From contig NZ_CP034550.1 of NCBI RefSeq assembly GCF_009498035.1, positions 10,788,001 to 10,852,000 on the forward strand: DNA of 64,000 nt. Reading direction: 5' to 3'. Position numbers and translations under genes: made by a program. This stretch comes from Saccharothrix syringae (GTDB lineage: Bacteria > Actinomycetota > Actinomycetes > Mycobacteriales > Pseudonocardiaceae). Shown here one piece after another: positions 53,400 to 61,884 of this stretch (position 1 is its first letter; every line of letters begins with the position of its first letter). The notes under the pieces are model-generated. The model saw only the letters and a list, made by a program, of their open reading frames with translations, had not been told where the DNA came from and ran no database searches.

Positions 53400-54701
53400 A
53401 TGTCGTTGCGCCTGCACGCCCCCGTGGTCCTGCCCTGCGATCCCGCCTGCTCCGTCCTGCGCGACGCCGTGGTCGACGTCGTCGACGGCCGGGTCGCGCA
53501 CGTCGGCCCGCGCGCCGACGCGCCCGCGTTCGACGGCGAGGTCCGCGAGCTGACCGGCATCCTGCTGCCCGGCCTGGTCAACACCCACGCGCACAGCCCG
53601 ATGGTGCTGCTGCGCGGCATGGGCGGCGACCTGCCGCTGCTGCGCTGGCTGCGCGAGGCGATGTGGCCGGCCGAGGCGAGGATGAAGCCGGAGGACATCC
53701 GGGTCGGCATGCTGCTCGGCGCGGTGGAGATGCTGCGCAACGGCGTCACCACCAGCGCCGAGATGTACTTCCACGGCGAGCAGCTGGCCGACGCCGTGCT
53801 CGCGGCCGGGTCGCGGGTGCTGTTCGGCGCGGCGATCATGGACCTGCCGGGCCTGCCCTGGCGGCCGATGGCCGAGGAGATCACCCGGTGGATCGACGCG
53901 GACGGGCTGCGGATCGGGCCGCACGAGCGGGTCGAGCTGAGCTACGGGCCGCACTCGGCGTACACCCTGGCGCCGGAGGCGCTGGCCGAGGTGGCGGGGC
54001 TGGCGCGGGACCGCGGCGCGCTGCTCCAGGTGCACGTGGCCGAGTCGGCGGAGGAGGACGTGGCGCAGCGCGAGGCGCACGGCTCCGTGCCGCGGATGCT
54101 GGAGCGGTTCGGGGTGCTCGGTGGGCGCGTGCTGTCGGCGCACTCGGTGCACCTGTCACCGGAGGACGTCGCGATCTACGCCCGGCACGGCGTGGGCGTG
54201 GCGCACTGCCCCGGGTCGAACACGAAGCTGGCGTCGGGGATCGCGCCGGTCAAGTCCTACCTGGACGCGGGCGTGAAGGTCGGGCTGGGCACGGACGGGC
54301 CGGCGTCCAACGACGACCTGGACCTGTTCGAGGAGGCCCGGCTGGCGGCGCTGCTGGCGCGGGTGACGTCGCTGGACGCGACCGCGATGCGGGCGGCCGA
54401 CGCGCTGCTGCTGGCCACGCGCGGTGGGGCGGCGGCGCTGGGCCGGGACGACCTGGGCGCGCTGGAGCCGGGGCGGTGGGGCGACGTGGTGCACGTGGAC
54501 GTGGACGACCCGGCGTTCGCCACAGGGCTGGACGCGCCCGACGAGCAGGTGCTGGCGAACCTCGTGTGGGCGTCCGGGACGCGGCGGGTCAAGGACGTGT
54601 GGGTCGCGGGCGAGCAGGTCGTGGCCGACGGTGAGACGACGCGGGTGGACCGGCGCGAGGCGCAGGCCGGGGTGCGCGAGGTGGCCGCCCGGCTGCGGTA
54701 G
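53400..54701 (+). CDS. Amidohydrolase/deaminase (MtaD/TrzA type)
   Basis: A 433-residue metal-dependent deaminase of the SAH/MTA deaminase-chlorohydrolase group. Metal and catalytic motifs: LPGLVNTHAHSPMVLLRGM (HxH), QVHVAESAEED (His and Glu), SAHSVHLSPEDV (His), GLGTDGPASNDDLDLFEE (Asp). The start fold and end fold form the usual composite beta domain (VVDVVDGRVAHVGP; VWVAGEQVVADGETTRVD). Likely substrates are adenosine-type nucleosides (SAH, MTA) or guanine-like bases. ATG 53400 was chosen over GTG 53379 because AGGA lies eight bases upstream. Confidence 0.9.
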   Translation: MSLRLHAPVVLPCDPACSVLRDAVVDVVDGRVAHVGPRADAPAFDGEVRELTGILLPGLVNTHAHSPMVLLRGMGGDLPLLRWLREAMWPAEARMKPEDIRVGMLLGAVEMLRNGVTTSAEMYFHGEQLADAVLAAGSRVLFGAAIMDLPGLPWRPMAEEITRWIDADGLRIGPHERVELSYGPHSAYTLAPEALAEVAGLARDRGALLQVHVAESAEEDVAQREAHGSVPRMLERFGVLGGRVLSAHSVHLSPEDVAIYARHGVGVAHCPGSNTKLASGIAPVKSYLDAGVKVGLGTDGPASNDDLDLFEEARLAALLARVTSLDATAMRAADALLLATRGGAAALGRDDLGALEPGRWGDVVHVDVDDPAFATGLDAPDEQVLANLVWASGTRRVKDVWVAGEQVVADGETTRVDRREAQAGVREVAARLR

Positions 54702-54751
54702 GCGGGAGGGGCGCGCGGCGCTCCCGGTGCCCCGCACCGGTGACCGGTCGT

Positions 54752-54774
54752 CCGCCCCCGTTCAGCGGGGGCGG
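54752..54774. terminator. Convergent terminator hairpin
   Basis: CCGCCCCCG (54752-54760) pairs with CGGGGGCGG (54766-54774) over TTCAG. It covers the SDR stop codon and lies 50 bp past the amidohydrolase stop, so it can serve both genes. Confidence 0.5.
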
Positions 54775-55442
54775 GGCCGGACCACGACCTCGGTGTAGTG
54801 GGCGTCGTCGCTCGCGGTGACGGCGGTGGCGACGGCCCGCGCGACGGAGTCCGCGTGCAGGTAGAGGTTCGGCTCGTACTCGCCGGACTCCTGCGCGCGG
54901 ACCTCGCGCTGCATGTCGGTGTCGACGCGTCCGGGGTGGACCGAGGTGACGCGGAGGTCGTCCTCCTCGGCGCGCAGGGCGTCGGCGAAGGCGCGGAGGG
55001 CGAACTTGCTGGCGGCGTAGACGCCCCAACCGGGGTTGGCGCGCAGGCCGGCACCGGAGTTGACCAGCACGACGTGACCGCGGCTCGCCCGCAGCAGCGG
55101 GAGGGTGAGGCGGGTCAGCTCGGCGACGGCGACGACGTTGACGTCGAGGGTGCGGCGCCAGGTGTCGGCGGTGGTTTCGGCGAGGGGGCCCAGCTCGGCG
55201 ATGCCGGCGCTGTGCACGAGGACGTCGAGCCGGTCCAGTTCGGACACGGCGGCGGCGAGCGCGTCCGGGTCGGTCAGCTCGACCGGCCAGGGCGTGGCGG
55301 CGGGCAGGGCCCCGGCCACCTCGGCGAGCGCGGTCCCGTCCCGGCCGCCCAGCAGGAGGTCGTGCGTGGGGGCGAGGGCACGGGCGGTGGCCGCGCCGAT
55401 GCCGCGCGACGCACCGGTGATCAGGGCGACGGGTCGGGTCAT
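54762..55442 (-). CDS. Short-chain dehydrogenase/reductase
   Basis: A 226-residue classical SDR: cofactor motif ALITGASRGIGAATARAL, DVLVHSAGIAELGP (NAG variant SAG), catalytic Ser in VLVNSGAG and YAASKFALRAF (YxxxK), then VHPGRVDTDM. It uses NAD(P)H. Substrate unknown. It lies alone between the amidohydrolase and the inverted 22-bp repeats. Confidence 0.93.
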   Translation of the reverse strand: MTRPVALITGASRGIGAATARALAPTHDLLLGGRDGTALAEVAGALPAATPWPVELTDPDALAAAVSELDRLDVLVHSAGIAELGPLAETTADTWRRTLDVNVVAVAELTRLTLPLLRASRGHVVLVNSGAGLRANPGWGVYAASKFALRAFADALRAEEDDLRVTSVHPGRVDTDMQREVRAQESGEYEPNLYLHADSVARAVATAVTASDDAHYTEVVVRPRPR

Positions 55443-55478
55443 GCGAGGACCTTAACCGGCGGTTTCACCGCGCCCCAC

Positions 55479-55544
55479 CGGAGGACGGCGCGAGTCGAAC
55501 CTTCCGGACCCTCGTGTCGAACCTCCGCGACCCCCGAGTTCTGC
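55479..55544 (-). repeat. Three inverted 22-bp repeats (family A, locus 2, left arm)
   Basis: Read on the minus strand, units are 55544-55523 (GCAGAACTCGGGGGTCGCGG...), 55522-55501 (GTTCGACACGAGGGTCCGG...) and 55500-55479 (GTTCGACTCGCG...). The family, unit length and order (AACTC unit first, then CGACACG, then CGACTCG) match the right arm. Confidence 0.85.
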
Positions 55545-55594
55545 GTTCGGGTCCACCTTGGAGGGCCGCGGGCGTCCGGCTCGCGGGCCCGAGT

Positions 55595-55660
55595 GTGGAA
55601 CTCGGGGGGTCTGGGCGTTCGACACGAGGGTGCTGGAGGTTCGACTCGCGGGTCGGGGTG
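55595..55660 (+). repeat. Three direct 22-bp repeats (family A, locus 2, right arm)
   Basis: Units 55595-55616 (GTGGAACTCGGGGGG...), 55617-55638 (GTTCGACACGAGGG...) and 55639-55660 (GTTCGACTCGCGGG...). Together with 55479-55544 they form a 66-bp-arm inverted repeat around a 50-bp centre, between the SDR start and the phoX stop. Confidence 0.85.
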
Positions 55661-55699
55661 GGTGGAGGGCCCGGCTGTCGCGCGGGCCCTCCTCCTGGG

Positions 55700-57784
55700 T
55701 CAGCCGCAGATGCGGCCCTTGTCCTTCTTCCAGGCGGCGACGACGGCCGGGCGCGGCTGGGTGGCGCCGCCGTCGGGCCAGTGGGAGAGGGGGTTGTCGG
55801 CCGAGGCGCCGTCGATCTCGCCCGGGTGCTGGACCGAGACCAGGACGAAGTCGTCCTCGACCACCGGGCCGCAGGTCTCCGCGCCCCTGGGCACGGTGAG
55901 GAACTGCTTGACCCGGCCCCGGTAGCGGCCCTCGACCGGGACGGCGAACAGGCCGTCGTTGGAGCCCAGGGCGTTGCCGTCGGTGGAGATCCACAGGTTG
56001 CCGCGGCTGTCGAACGCCACGTTGTCCGGGCACGAGATCGACGAGACCTGCGACTTGTCGTAGCCGCCGAAGTACGTGTCGGCCGTGTTGGGGTCGCCGC
56101 AGACCAGCAGCAGCCGCCACGAGAACGTGGTGGCGGTGTTGTCGCGGTGGTCCTCCAGCTCCAGCACGTGGCCGTGCCGGTTGTTCGGGCGCGGGTTGGG
56201 CTCGGTGGGGCCCTCCTTGCCCGCCTTGCCGCGGTCGGTGTTGTTGGTGAGCGCGGCGTACACGCGGCGGTTGCGCGGGTTCGGCTCGACGTCCTCGGGG
56301 CGGTCCATCTTCGTCGGGCTCACCGCGTCGGCGGCGAGGCGGGTGAAGACGTAGACCTCCTCGGCGGTGAAGCCGGGCACGAACGAGCGGTCGCCCGACG
56401 CCAGCGGGATCCACTCGCCGCGGCCGTCGAACTCGCCGTCGGCGGGGAGCCTGCCGGTGCCGTCGACCTCGGCGGCCGGACTGTCGCCGGTGAACTTCGC
56501 GACGTACAGGGTGCCCTTGTCGAGCAGCTTCTTGTTGTGCTCGCGGGCGTAGCGGCTGTTGCCCGGCTTGTACTTCTCGTCGGAGACGAACTTGTACATG
56601 TAGTCGAAGCGCTCGTCGTCGCCCATGTACGCGACCACGCGGCCGTCGCGGGCGATGATCACGTTCGCGCCCTCGTGCTTGAAGCGGCCGAGCGCGGTGT
56701 GCTTGACCGGCGTGGAGGTCGGGTCGAGCGGGTCGACCTCGACGACCCAGCCGAACCGGTTGACCTCGTTGGGCTCCCGGGCCACGTCGAAGCGCTCGTC
56801 GAACTTCTCCCAGCGCCGCTGGGAGGCGCCGCCGGACAGGCCGTAGCGGGACAGGCGCTGCTTGGCCGTCGCGTCGGTGACGGTGCCCGCGTTGGCGAAG
56901 TACTGGTTGAAGTTCTCCTCGCCGGACAGGATCGTGCCCCACGGGGTCACGCCGCCGGCGCAGTTGTTCATCGTGCCGAGCACGAGCGTGCCGGTCGGGT
57001 CGGCGGAGGTCTTGAGCAGGGCGGAGCCGGCGGCCGGGCCGGTGAGCCGGAACTCGGACTTCAGCGTGATGCGCCGGTTGTACTGGCGGTCGACCTTGGC
57101 CACGAGCCTGCCGCTGCGGCGGTCGCGCTCGACCAGCACGACCGACATGCCGTGCGCGGCCCACGCGATCTCGACCTGCTCGCGGGTGGTGGTGTCCGCG
57201 GTCCAGCCCTTGAACATGGCGGACTCGGTCGTGTACTCGTGGTTGCTCACCATGAGCCAGCGGTCGCCGTGGCCGAGCGGGACCAGGCCGCAGAAGTCGT
57301 TGTTGAAGCCGAACTGCTTCGCCTGCGCGGCCGCGGTCTGCCGGTCGAAGTCGAACGCGGGCGCGCCGGGCACCACCGGGTCGCCCCAGCGGATGACCAC
57401 GCCCTGCTCGTAGCCGTCGGGGACGACGACGCGGTCCTCGGTGTTGGGGGTGACGGCGGTGAAGTTCAGGCCGTCCTTGCGCCGGCCGCCACCGAGGTCG
57501 ACGTCGACGTCCACGTCGCGGTGGGGCGCCGCCGCGGCCGTGCCCGCGCCGACCAGGCCCGCGCCCGCACCCGCCACGGCCAGCACCGCGCCCGCCTTGA
57601 GCAGGCCGCGGCGGCGCACGACCTCGCCGACGACGTCACCGAAGTAGGTGTTGCCGGACGTGTTGGGCGCCTCGTGGGCGCACGCGTCGCCGCAGCGGAA
57701 CTTGCAGGTGACCGCCGACCGCCCGAGGGGGTGGTTGGGCAGCAGGGGCAGCAGGCGCCGGCCCCGATCGGTGGATGAGGACAC
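55700..57784 (-). CDS. phoX: PhoX-type alkaline phosphatase (DUF839), copy 1
   Basis: A 694-residue PhoX protein. An N-terminal extension with VTCKFRCGDACAHEAPNTSGNTYFG precedes a twin-arginine signal (VVRRRGLLKAGAVLAVAGAG, about residues 55-75). The beta-propeller body includes LMVSNHEYT, FRLTGPAAGSALLKTSADPTGT, NNCAGGVTPWGTILSGEENFN, GRFKHEGANV and SPTKMDRPEDVEPNP, motifs carrying the iron/calcium ligands of PhoX. It should release phosphate from organic esters outside the cell. A PHO box lies 69 bp upstream. A second copy is adjacent upstream on the same strand. Confidence 0.93.
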   Translation of the reverse strand: MSSSTDRGRRLLPLLPNHPLGRSAVTCKFRCGDACAHEAPNTSGNTYFGDVVGEVVRRRGLLKAGAVLAVAGAGAGLVGAGTAAAAPHRDVDVDVDLGGGRRKDGLNFTAVTPNTEDRVVVPDGYEQGVVIRWGDPVVPGAPAFDFDRQTAAAQAKQFGFNNDFCGLVPLGHGDRWLMVSNHEYTTESAMFKGWTADTTTREQVEIAWAAHGMSVVLVERDRRSGRLVAKVDRQYNRRITLKSEFRLTGPAAGSALLKTSADPTGTLVLGTMNNCAGGVTPWGTILSGEENFNQYFANAGTVTDATAKQRLSRYGLSGGASQRRWEKFDERFDVAREPNEVNRFGWVVEVDPLDPTSTPVKHTALGRFKHEGANVIIARDGRVVAYMGDDERFDYMYKFVSDEKYKPGNSRYAREHNKKLLDKGTLYVAKFTGDSPAAEVDGTGRLPADGEFDGRGEWIPLASGDRSFVPGFTAEEVYVFTRLAADAVSPTKMDRPEDVEPNPRNRRVYAALTNNTDRGKAGKEGPTEPNPRPNNRHGHVLELEDHRDNTATTFSWRLLLVCGDPNTADTYFGGYDKSQVSSISCPDNVAFDSRGNLWISTDGNALGSNDGLFAVPVEGRYRGRVKQFLTVPRGAETCGPVVEDDFVLVSVQHPGEIDGASADNPLSHWPDGGATQPRPAVVAAWKKDKGRICG

Positions 57785-57852
57785 GCGGACCTCCGAGATC
57801 GCTCAGTGGGAACTGGGCGAACCTAGGAGCGCAAGTCCTCATCCAGCGGACT

Positions 57853-57874
57853 TCGAGGTGAACGGCGGGCGAAC
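57853..57874 (-). promoter_or_regulatory. PHO box upstream of phoX copy 1
   Basis: On the minus strand GTTCGCC and GTTCACC start exactly 11 bp apart, matching the PhoP direct-repeat units (GTTCACC plus four bases) known from Streptomyces. It is placed 69-90 bp before the phoX start codon, so induction by phosphate starvation is expected. Confidence 0.75.
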
Positions 57875-57918
57875 ACCTCGTGGTACCACCGACCGGGACC
57901 GGCTGGTCACCGCACGTG

Positions 57919-59928
57919 TCACTCCCCGATGCGCCGCCCGGGCCGCCACACCGCGACCACCGACGGCCGGGGCTGGGAGTCCCCGCCGTCCGGCCAGTGC
58001 GACACGGGGTTGTCGGCCGACGCGCCGTCGACCTCGCCGGGGTGCTGCACGCACACCGTGACCACCCGCTCGCCGATCACCGGCCCGCACGTCTCCGCGC
58101 CGACCGGGACGGTGAGGAACGCCTTGAGGTGGCCGCGCTCGCGCCCGGACACCGGCACCGCGTACAGGCCGTCGTTGGCGCCCAGCGCGGCACCGGAGTC
58201 GCTGGCGATCCAGAGGTTGCCGTGCCGGTCGAACGCCACGTTGTCCGGGCTGGAGATCGGGGACACCCGCGACTTGTCGTAGCCCGCGAAGTACGTGTCG
58301 GGCGACGCCGGGTCGCCGCACACCAGCAGGAGGTCCCAGGAGAACGTCGACGACAGCGCGTCGCCGCCGCGCTCGGTCAGCTCCAGGACCTGGCCGTGCT
58401 TGTTCCCCACCCGCGGGTTCGGCTCGGTGGCGCCCTCCCTGCCCTCCTTGCCGCGGTCGACGTTGTTGCTCAGCGCGCAGTAGACGACGCCGGTGTGCGG
58501 GTGGGTCTGGATGTCCTCGGGGCGGTCCATCTTGGTCGCGCCGACCCGGTCGGCGGCGAGGCGGGTGAAGACGTAGACCTCCTCGGCGGTCATGCCGGGC
58601 ACGAACGACCGCCCGCCGGACGCCAGCGGCACCCACTCGCCGCGGCCGTCGAAGCGGCCGTCGGACGGGAGCCTGCCGGAGCCGTCGATCTCCTCCGCCG
58701 GGCTGTCGCCGGTGAAGCGGGCCACGGAGAGGGTGCCCTCGTCGAGCAGGGTCATGTTGTGGCGGCGGGCGGACCGGCTGCTCCCCTGGCGCACCTTCTT
58801 GTCGGAGACGAACTTGTAGATGTACTCGAAGCGCTCGTCGTCACCCGAGTAGGCGACCACGCGGCCGTCGCGGGCGATGCGGACGTTGGCGCACTCGTGC
58901 TTGAAGCGGCCGAGCGCGGTGTGCTTGACCGGCGTGGAGGTCGGGTCGTGCGGGTCGACCTCGACGACCCAGCCGAACCGGTTGACCTCGTGGGGCTCGC
59001 GGGCGAGGTCGAAGCGCGGGTCGAACCGCTCCCACTTGCGCTCGGTGGCCGTCTTGGTGACGCCGTAGCGGGCCAGGCGGGGTTCGGCCGGGTCGGGGTT
59101 GGCGAAGTACTGGTTGAAGTTCTCCTCGCCGGACAGGATCGTGCCCCACGGGGTCACGCCGCCCGCGCAGTTGTTCAGCGTGCCGAGCACGAGCGTGCCG
59201 GTCGGGTCGGCGGTCGTCCTGAGCAGGGCGGACCCCGCGGCCGGGCCGGTGAGCCGGAACGGCGTGGTCGCGGTGATCCGGCGGTTGAGCGGGGAGAAGC
59301 GCGGGGTGAGCCGCCCGTCGCGCCCCTGCTCGACCCGCAGCACGGACAGGCCGTGCGCGGCCCAGGCGATCTCGACCTGCTCGCGGGTCGGGTGCTCCGG
59401 GTCGTAGCCGCGGAACATGAACGGCTCGCCGGTGTACTCGTGGTTGGTCACCAGCAGCTGCGCCCGGCCGGCGGGGTCGAGGGGCAGCAGGGCCGCGAAG
59501 TCGCAGTTGTAGCCGAACTGGCGGGCCTGCGCGGCGGCGGTCTGGTGGTCGAAGTCGAACGCCGGGGCGTCCGGGAACAGCGGGTCGCCCCACCGGATCA
59601 CGACGGCCTGGTGGTAGCCCTCCGGGACGACGACCCGGTCCAGGGTGTTGGGCGCGACGGGGGTGAAGTCCAGGCCGGCGGTGACGGCGCCGTCGGCGGT
59701 GGGGGTTCCGGCGGGTTCGGCCGCGGCGGTGCCGGTGGCCGTCGCGGTGGCGGCGGCCGCGACGACGACACCCGCCCTGATGGCCGCGCGCCGGTTGACC
59801 AGTTCACCGAAGTAGGGGTTGGCCGAGGTGTTGGGCACCTCGTGGAAGCACGCGTCACCGCAGCGGTAGCGGCAGGTGACGCGTGCTCGACCGGCGGGGT
59901 GGTTGGGCAGCAGGGGTAAGGGCCTCAC
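57919..59928 (-). CDS. phoX: PhoX-type alkaline phosphatase (DUF839), copy 2
   Basis: A 669-residue paralogue of the neighbouring phosphatase, with the same Cys-containing leader (VTCRYRCGDACFHEVPNTSANPYFG), a shorter Tat-like signal (NRRAAIRAGVVVAAAATATATG) and all body motifs (LLVTNHEYTGEP, NNCAGGVTPWGTILSGEENFNQYF, GATKMDRPEDIQTHP). GGAGG lies seven bases before GTG 59928. The Cys-rich stretch before the Tat motif is common to both copies and unusual for an export signal. The two genes are 134 bp apart, and the PHO box in between belongs to copy 1. Confidence 0.92.
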   Translation of the reverse strand: MRPLPLLPNHPAGRARVTCRYRCGDACFHEVPNTSANPYFGELVNRRAAIRAGVVVAAAATATATGTAAAEPAGTPTADGAVTAGLDFTPVAPNTLDRVVVPEGYHQAVVIRWGDPLFPDAPAFDFDHQTAAAQARQFGYNCDFAALLPLDPAGRAQLLVTNHEYTGEPFMFRGYDPEHPTREQVEIAWAAHGLSVLRVEQGRDGRLTPRFSPLNRRITATTPFRLTGPAAGSALLRTTADPTGTLVLGTLNNCAGGVTPWGTILSGEENFNQYFANPDPAEPRLARYGVTKTATERKWERFDPRFDLAREPHEVNRFGWVVEVDPHDPTSTPVKHTALGRFKHECANVRIARDGRVVAYSGDDERFEYIYKFVSDKKVRQGSSRSARRHNMTLLDEGTLSVARFTGDSPAEEIDGSGRLPSDGRFDGRGEWVPLASGGRSFVPGMTAEEVYVFTRLAADRVGATKMDRPEDIQTHPHTGVVYCALSNNVDRGKEGREGATEPNPRVGNKHGQVLELTERGGDALSSTFSWDLLLVCGDPASPDTYFAGYDKSRVSPISSPDNVAFDRHGNLWIASDSGAALGANDGLYAVPVSGRERGHLKAFLTVPVGAETCGPVIGERVVTVCVQHPGEVDGASADNPVSHWPDGGDSQPRPSVVAVWRPGRRIGE

Positions 59929-59978
59929 TCGAACGCCTCCTGCGGTCTCGATTGGCGATCAACCGACCGTAGTTCAAC

Positions 59979-60000
59979 GCTCACCCTTTGTTAACCGGCG
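59979..60000 (+). promoter_or_regulatory. Possible second PHO box near phoX copy 2
   Basis: GCTCACC (59979-59985) and GTTAACC (59990-59996) are 11 bp apart, each one mismatch from GTTCACC, but oriented away from phoX copy 2 and overlapping the stop codon of the MFS gene. Weak candidate. Confidence 0.3.
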
Positions 60001-61151
60001 ATTTCCTCGCCGACCAGCACCGCGGTCGCGGGCACCGCGTGCGAGCGGGAGCGCCCGACGGCCAGCAGGACCGCGGCCAGCACGCAGGCGATCGCGGCGA
60101 CCACGAACGGCTGCGGCAGGTGGCCGACGAACGTCGCGGCGAGGGCGCCGCCGAGCCAGCGCAGGAAGTTGTAGCCCGCGCTCGCCACCGGGCGCGGCGC
60201 CGGGCTGACGCTCATCGCGGTGCTGGTGAACAGGGTGTTGAGCAGGCCGGAGACGACGCCGGAGACGATCACCGCGACGACCAGCAGCGGCTTGCTCGGC
60301 ACGGCCATGACCAGCATCAGGACCGCGTAGCCGAGCACCGCGACCACGGTGGTCCGGCGGTCGCCGAAGCGGTCGGCCAGGCGCGGCGCGAGCCAGACGC
60401 TGGAGACCGCGACGCACACGCCCCAGCCGAAGAAGACCAGGCCGATCCGCACCGCGCCCCAGCCGAGCACGAACGGCGACCAGGCCAGGACGGCGAAGAA
60501 CGCGGCCGTGTAGAGGGCGGAGCCCAGGGCGGTGCGCAGCAGGCCGGGGTGGCGCAGCGCGCGCAGCGGGTCGAGCAGGCGGACGCTGTGCGCCGGCTTG
60601 TCGTTGGCCAGGAAGACCGAGCAGAGCACGAAGGCGACGGCCATCAGCGCGGCGGTGCCCAGGAACGGGCCGCGCCAGGAGAAGCTGCCGAGCAGGGCGC
60701 CCAGCAGCGGGCCGACGCTCAGGCCGAGCCCGAGGGCGGCCTCGTAGAGCAGGATCGCGCCCTTCTGGCCGCCGGTGGCCGCGCCGACGATGACGCTCAG
60801 GGCGGTGGCGATGAAGAAGGCGTTGCCCAGGCCCCAGACGGCGCGCAGGCCGACGAGCTGGCCGATGCTTCCGGCCAGCGCGCACAGCAGCGTGGCCACG
60901 ACGATCAGGGCGAGGCCGCCGACCAGGGTGCGCTTGGCGCCGAAGCGGGCCGAGGCGACGCCGGTGAACAGCATGGCCACGACCTGGACGCCCAGGTAGG
61001 AGGAGAACAGCAGGGTGACCTGCGACGGTGTGGCGTGCAGGCCCTCCGCGATGGACAGCAGGATGGGGTCGACCAGGCCGATGCCCATGAACGCGATGAC
61101 CGCGGCGAAGGCCGTGACCCACACCTGACGGGGTTGGTCGGAGAATTTCAC
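59991..61151 (-). CDS. MFS exporter
   Basis: A 386-residue major facilitator protein with 12 predicted helices. Motif A-like loop ARFGAKRTLVGG between helices 2 and 3, and GLGNAFFIATALSVIVGAATGGQKGAILLYEAALGLGLSVGPLLGALLG (helix 4-5 motif C region of drug:H+ antiporters). Starts MKFSDQPRQVWVTAFAAVIAFMGIG. The A/T-rich upstream region (61152-61195) has TTAGCTACCCTAAC and TTGCTTAGCGTAGCGAAG, which look like regulator sites of the MarR or iron-box type. Substrate unknown. Confidence 0.9.
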   Translation of the reverse strand: MKFSDQPRQVWVTAFAAVIAFMGIGLVDPILLSIAEGLHATPSQVTLLFSSYLGVQVVAMLFTGVASARFGAKRTLVGGLALIVVATLLCALAGSIGQLVGLRAVWGLGNAFFIATALSVIVGAATGGQKGAILLYEAALGLGLSVGPLLGALLGSFSWRGPFLGTAALMAVAFVLCSVFLANDKPAHSVRLLDPLRALRHPGLLRTALGSALYTAAFFAVLAWSPFVLGWGAVRIGLVFFGWGVCVAVSSVWLAPRLADRFGDRRTTVVAVLGYAVLMLVMAVPSKPLLVVAVIVSGVVSGLLNTLFTSTAMSVSPAPRPVASAGYNFLRWLGGALAATFVGHLPQPFVVAAIACVLAAVLLAVGRSRSHAVPATAVLVGEEIAG

Positions 61152-61200
61152 TTAGCTACCCTAACATTATTTGCTTAGCGTAGCGAAGTAAGTGCGCTCA
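61152..61200. promoter_or_regulatory. A/T-rich control region of MFS and HAD genes
   Basis: Between divergent genes. TTAGCTACCCTAAC at about 61154-61167 is an interrupted inverted repeat; TTGCTTAGCGTAGCGAAG follows. The first resembles an actinobacterial iron box only in part (12 of 19 positions by my alignment), so MarR-type control is equally plausible. Confidence 0.35.
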
Positions 61201-61203
61201 CAC

Positions 61204-61209
61204 TACGGT
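61204..61209 (+). promoter_or_regulatory. -10 element TACGGT, leaderless start of HAD gene
   Basis: TACGGT ends seven bases before GTG 61217, without a Shine-Dalgarno. Confidence 0.45.
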
Positions 61210-61216
61210 CCGTGGG

Positions 61217-61873
61217 GTGGATGCAGTGGTGTTCGACCTCGACGGCGTGCTGGTGGACTCCGAGACGATGTGGGACGAGGTGCGCCAAGCCTTCGCCGCC
61301 GCGCACGGCGGCACCTGGACGCCCGCCGCGACCAGGGCGATGCAGGGCATGAGCACCCCCGAGTGGGCGGCCTACCTGGTGCGGGAGGTGGGCGTCCGGC
61401 TGTCGCCGGAGGACGCGGCGGCGGGCGTGATCGCCGAGATGGACCGCCGCTACGCCGAGGGGCCGCCGGTGCTGCCCGACGCGGTGCGGGTGGTCCGCGC
61501 GGTGGCCGACCGGTGGCCGGTGGCCATCGCCAGCTCGTCGCCGCCGGTGCTGATCCGGTCGTTCCTGCGCGCGACGGACCTGGCCGGGGTGGTGCCGGTG
61601 GCGATCTCCAGCGAGGAGGCGGGCGCGGGCAAGCCCGCGCCGGACGTGTACCTGCTGGCCGCGTCCCGGCTGGGGGTGGCGGCGGACCGGTGCGCCGCGG
61701 TGGAGGACTCGACCAACGGGCTGCGCTCGGCCCTCGCGGCGGGGATGGCGGTGTACGCGGTGCCGAACCCGCACTTCCCGCCGGACCCGGCGGTGCTGGC
61801 GGAGGTCACCGTGCTGCCCGGGCTGGCCGACCTGCCGACCGCGCTGTCGGCGGCCCACCGGGGCACCGCCTAG
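61217..61873 (+). CDS. HAD-IA hydrolase (beta-phosphoglucomutase-like)
   Basis: A 218-residue HAD protein with alpha-helical cap: motif I VVFDLDGVLVDSETMW, motif II IASSSPP, motif III Lys in GKPAPDVYLLAASRLG, motif IV AVEDSTNGLRSALAAG. It may be a sugar-phosphate phosphatase or mutase. It is followed directly by an SDR whose promoter is formed on its stop codon. Confidence 0.9.
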   Translation: MDAVVFDLDGVLVDSETMWDEVRQAFAAAHGGTWTPAATRAMQGMSTPEWAAYLVREVGVRLSPEDAAAGVIAEMDRRYAEGPPVLPDAVRVVRAVADRWPVAIASSSPPVLIRSFLRATDLAGVVPVAISSEEAGAGKPAPDVYLLAASRLGVAADRCAAVEDSTNGLRSALAAGMAVYAVPNPHFPPDPAVLAEVTVLPGLADLPTALSAAHRGTA

Positions 61874-61876
61874 CGT
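61871..61876 (+). promoter_or_regulatory. -10 element TAGCGT built on the HAD stop codon
   Basis: The TAG stop of the HAD gene (61871-61873) is the first half of TAGCGT, which ends eight bases before ATG 61885. Confidence 0.4.
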
Positions 61877-61884
61877 CTGCGGTC

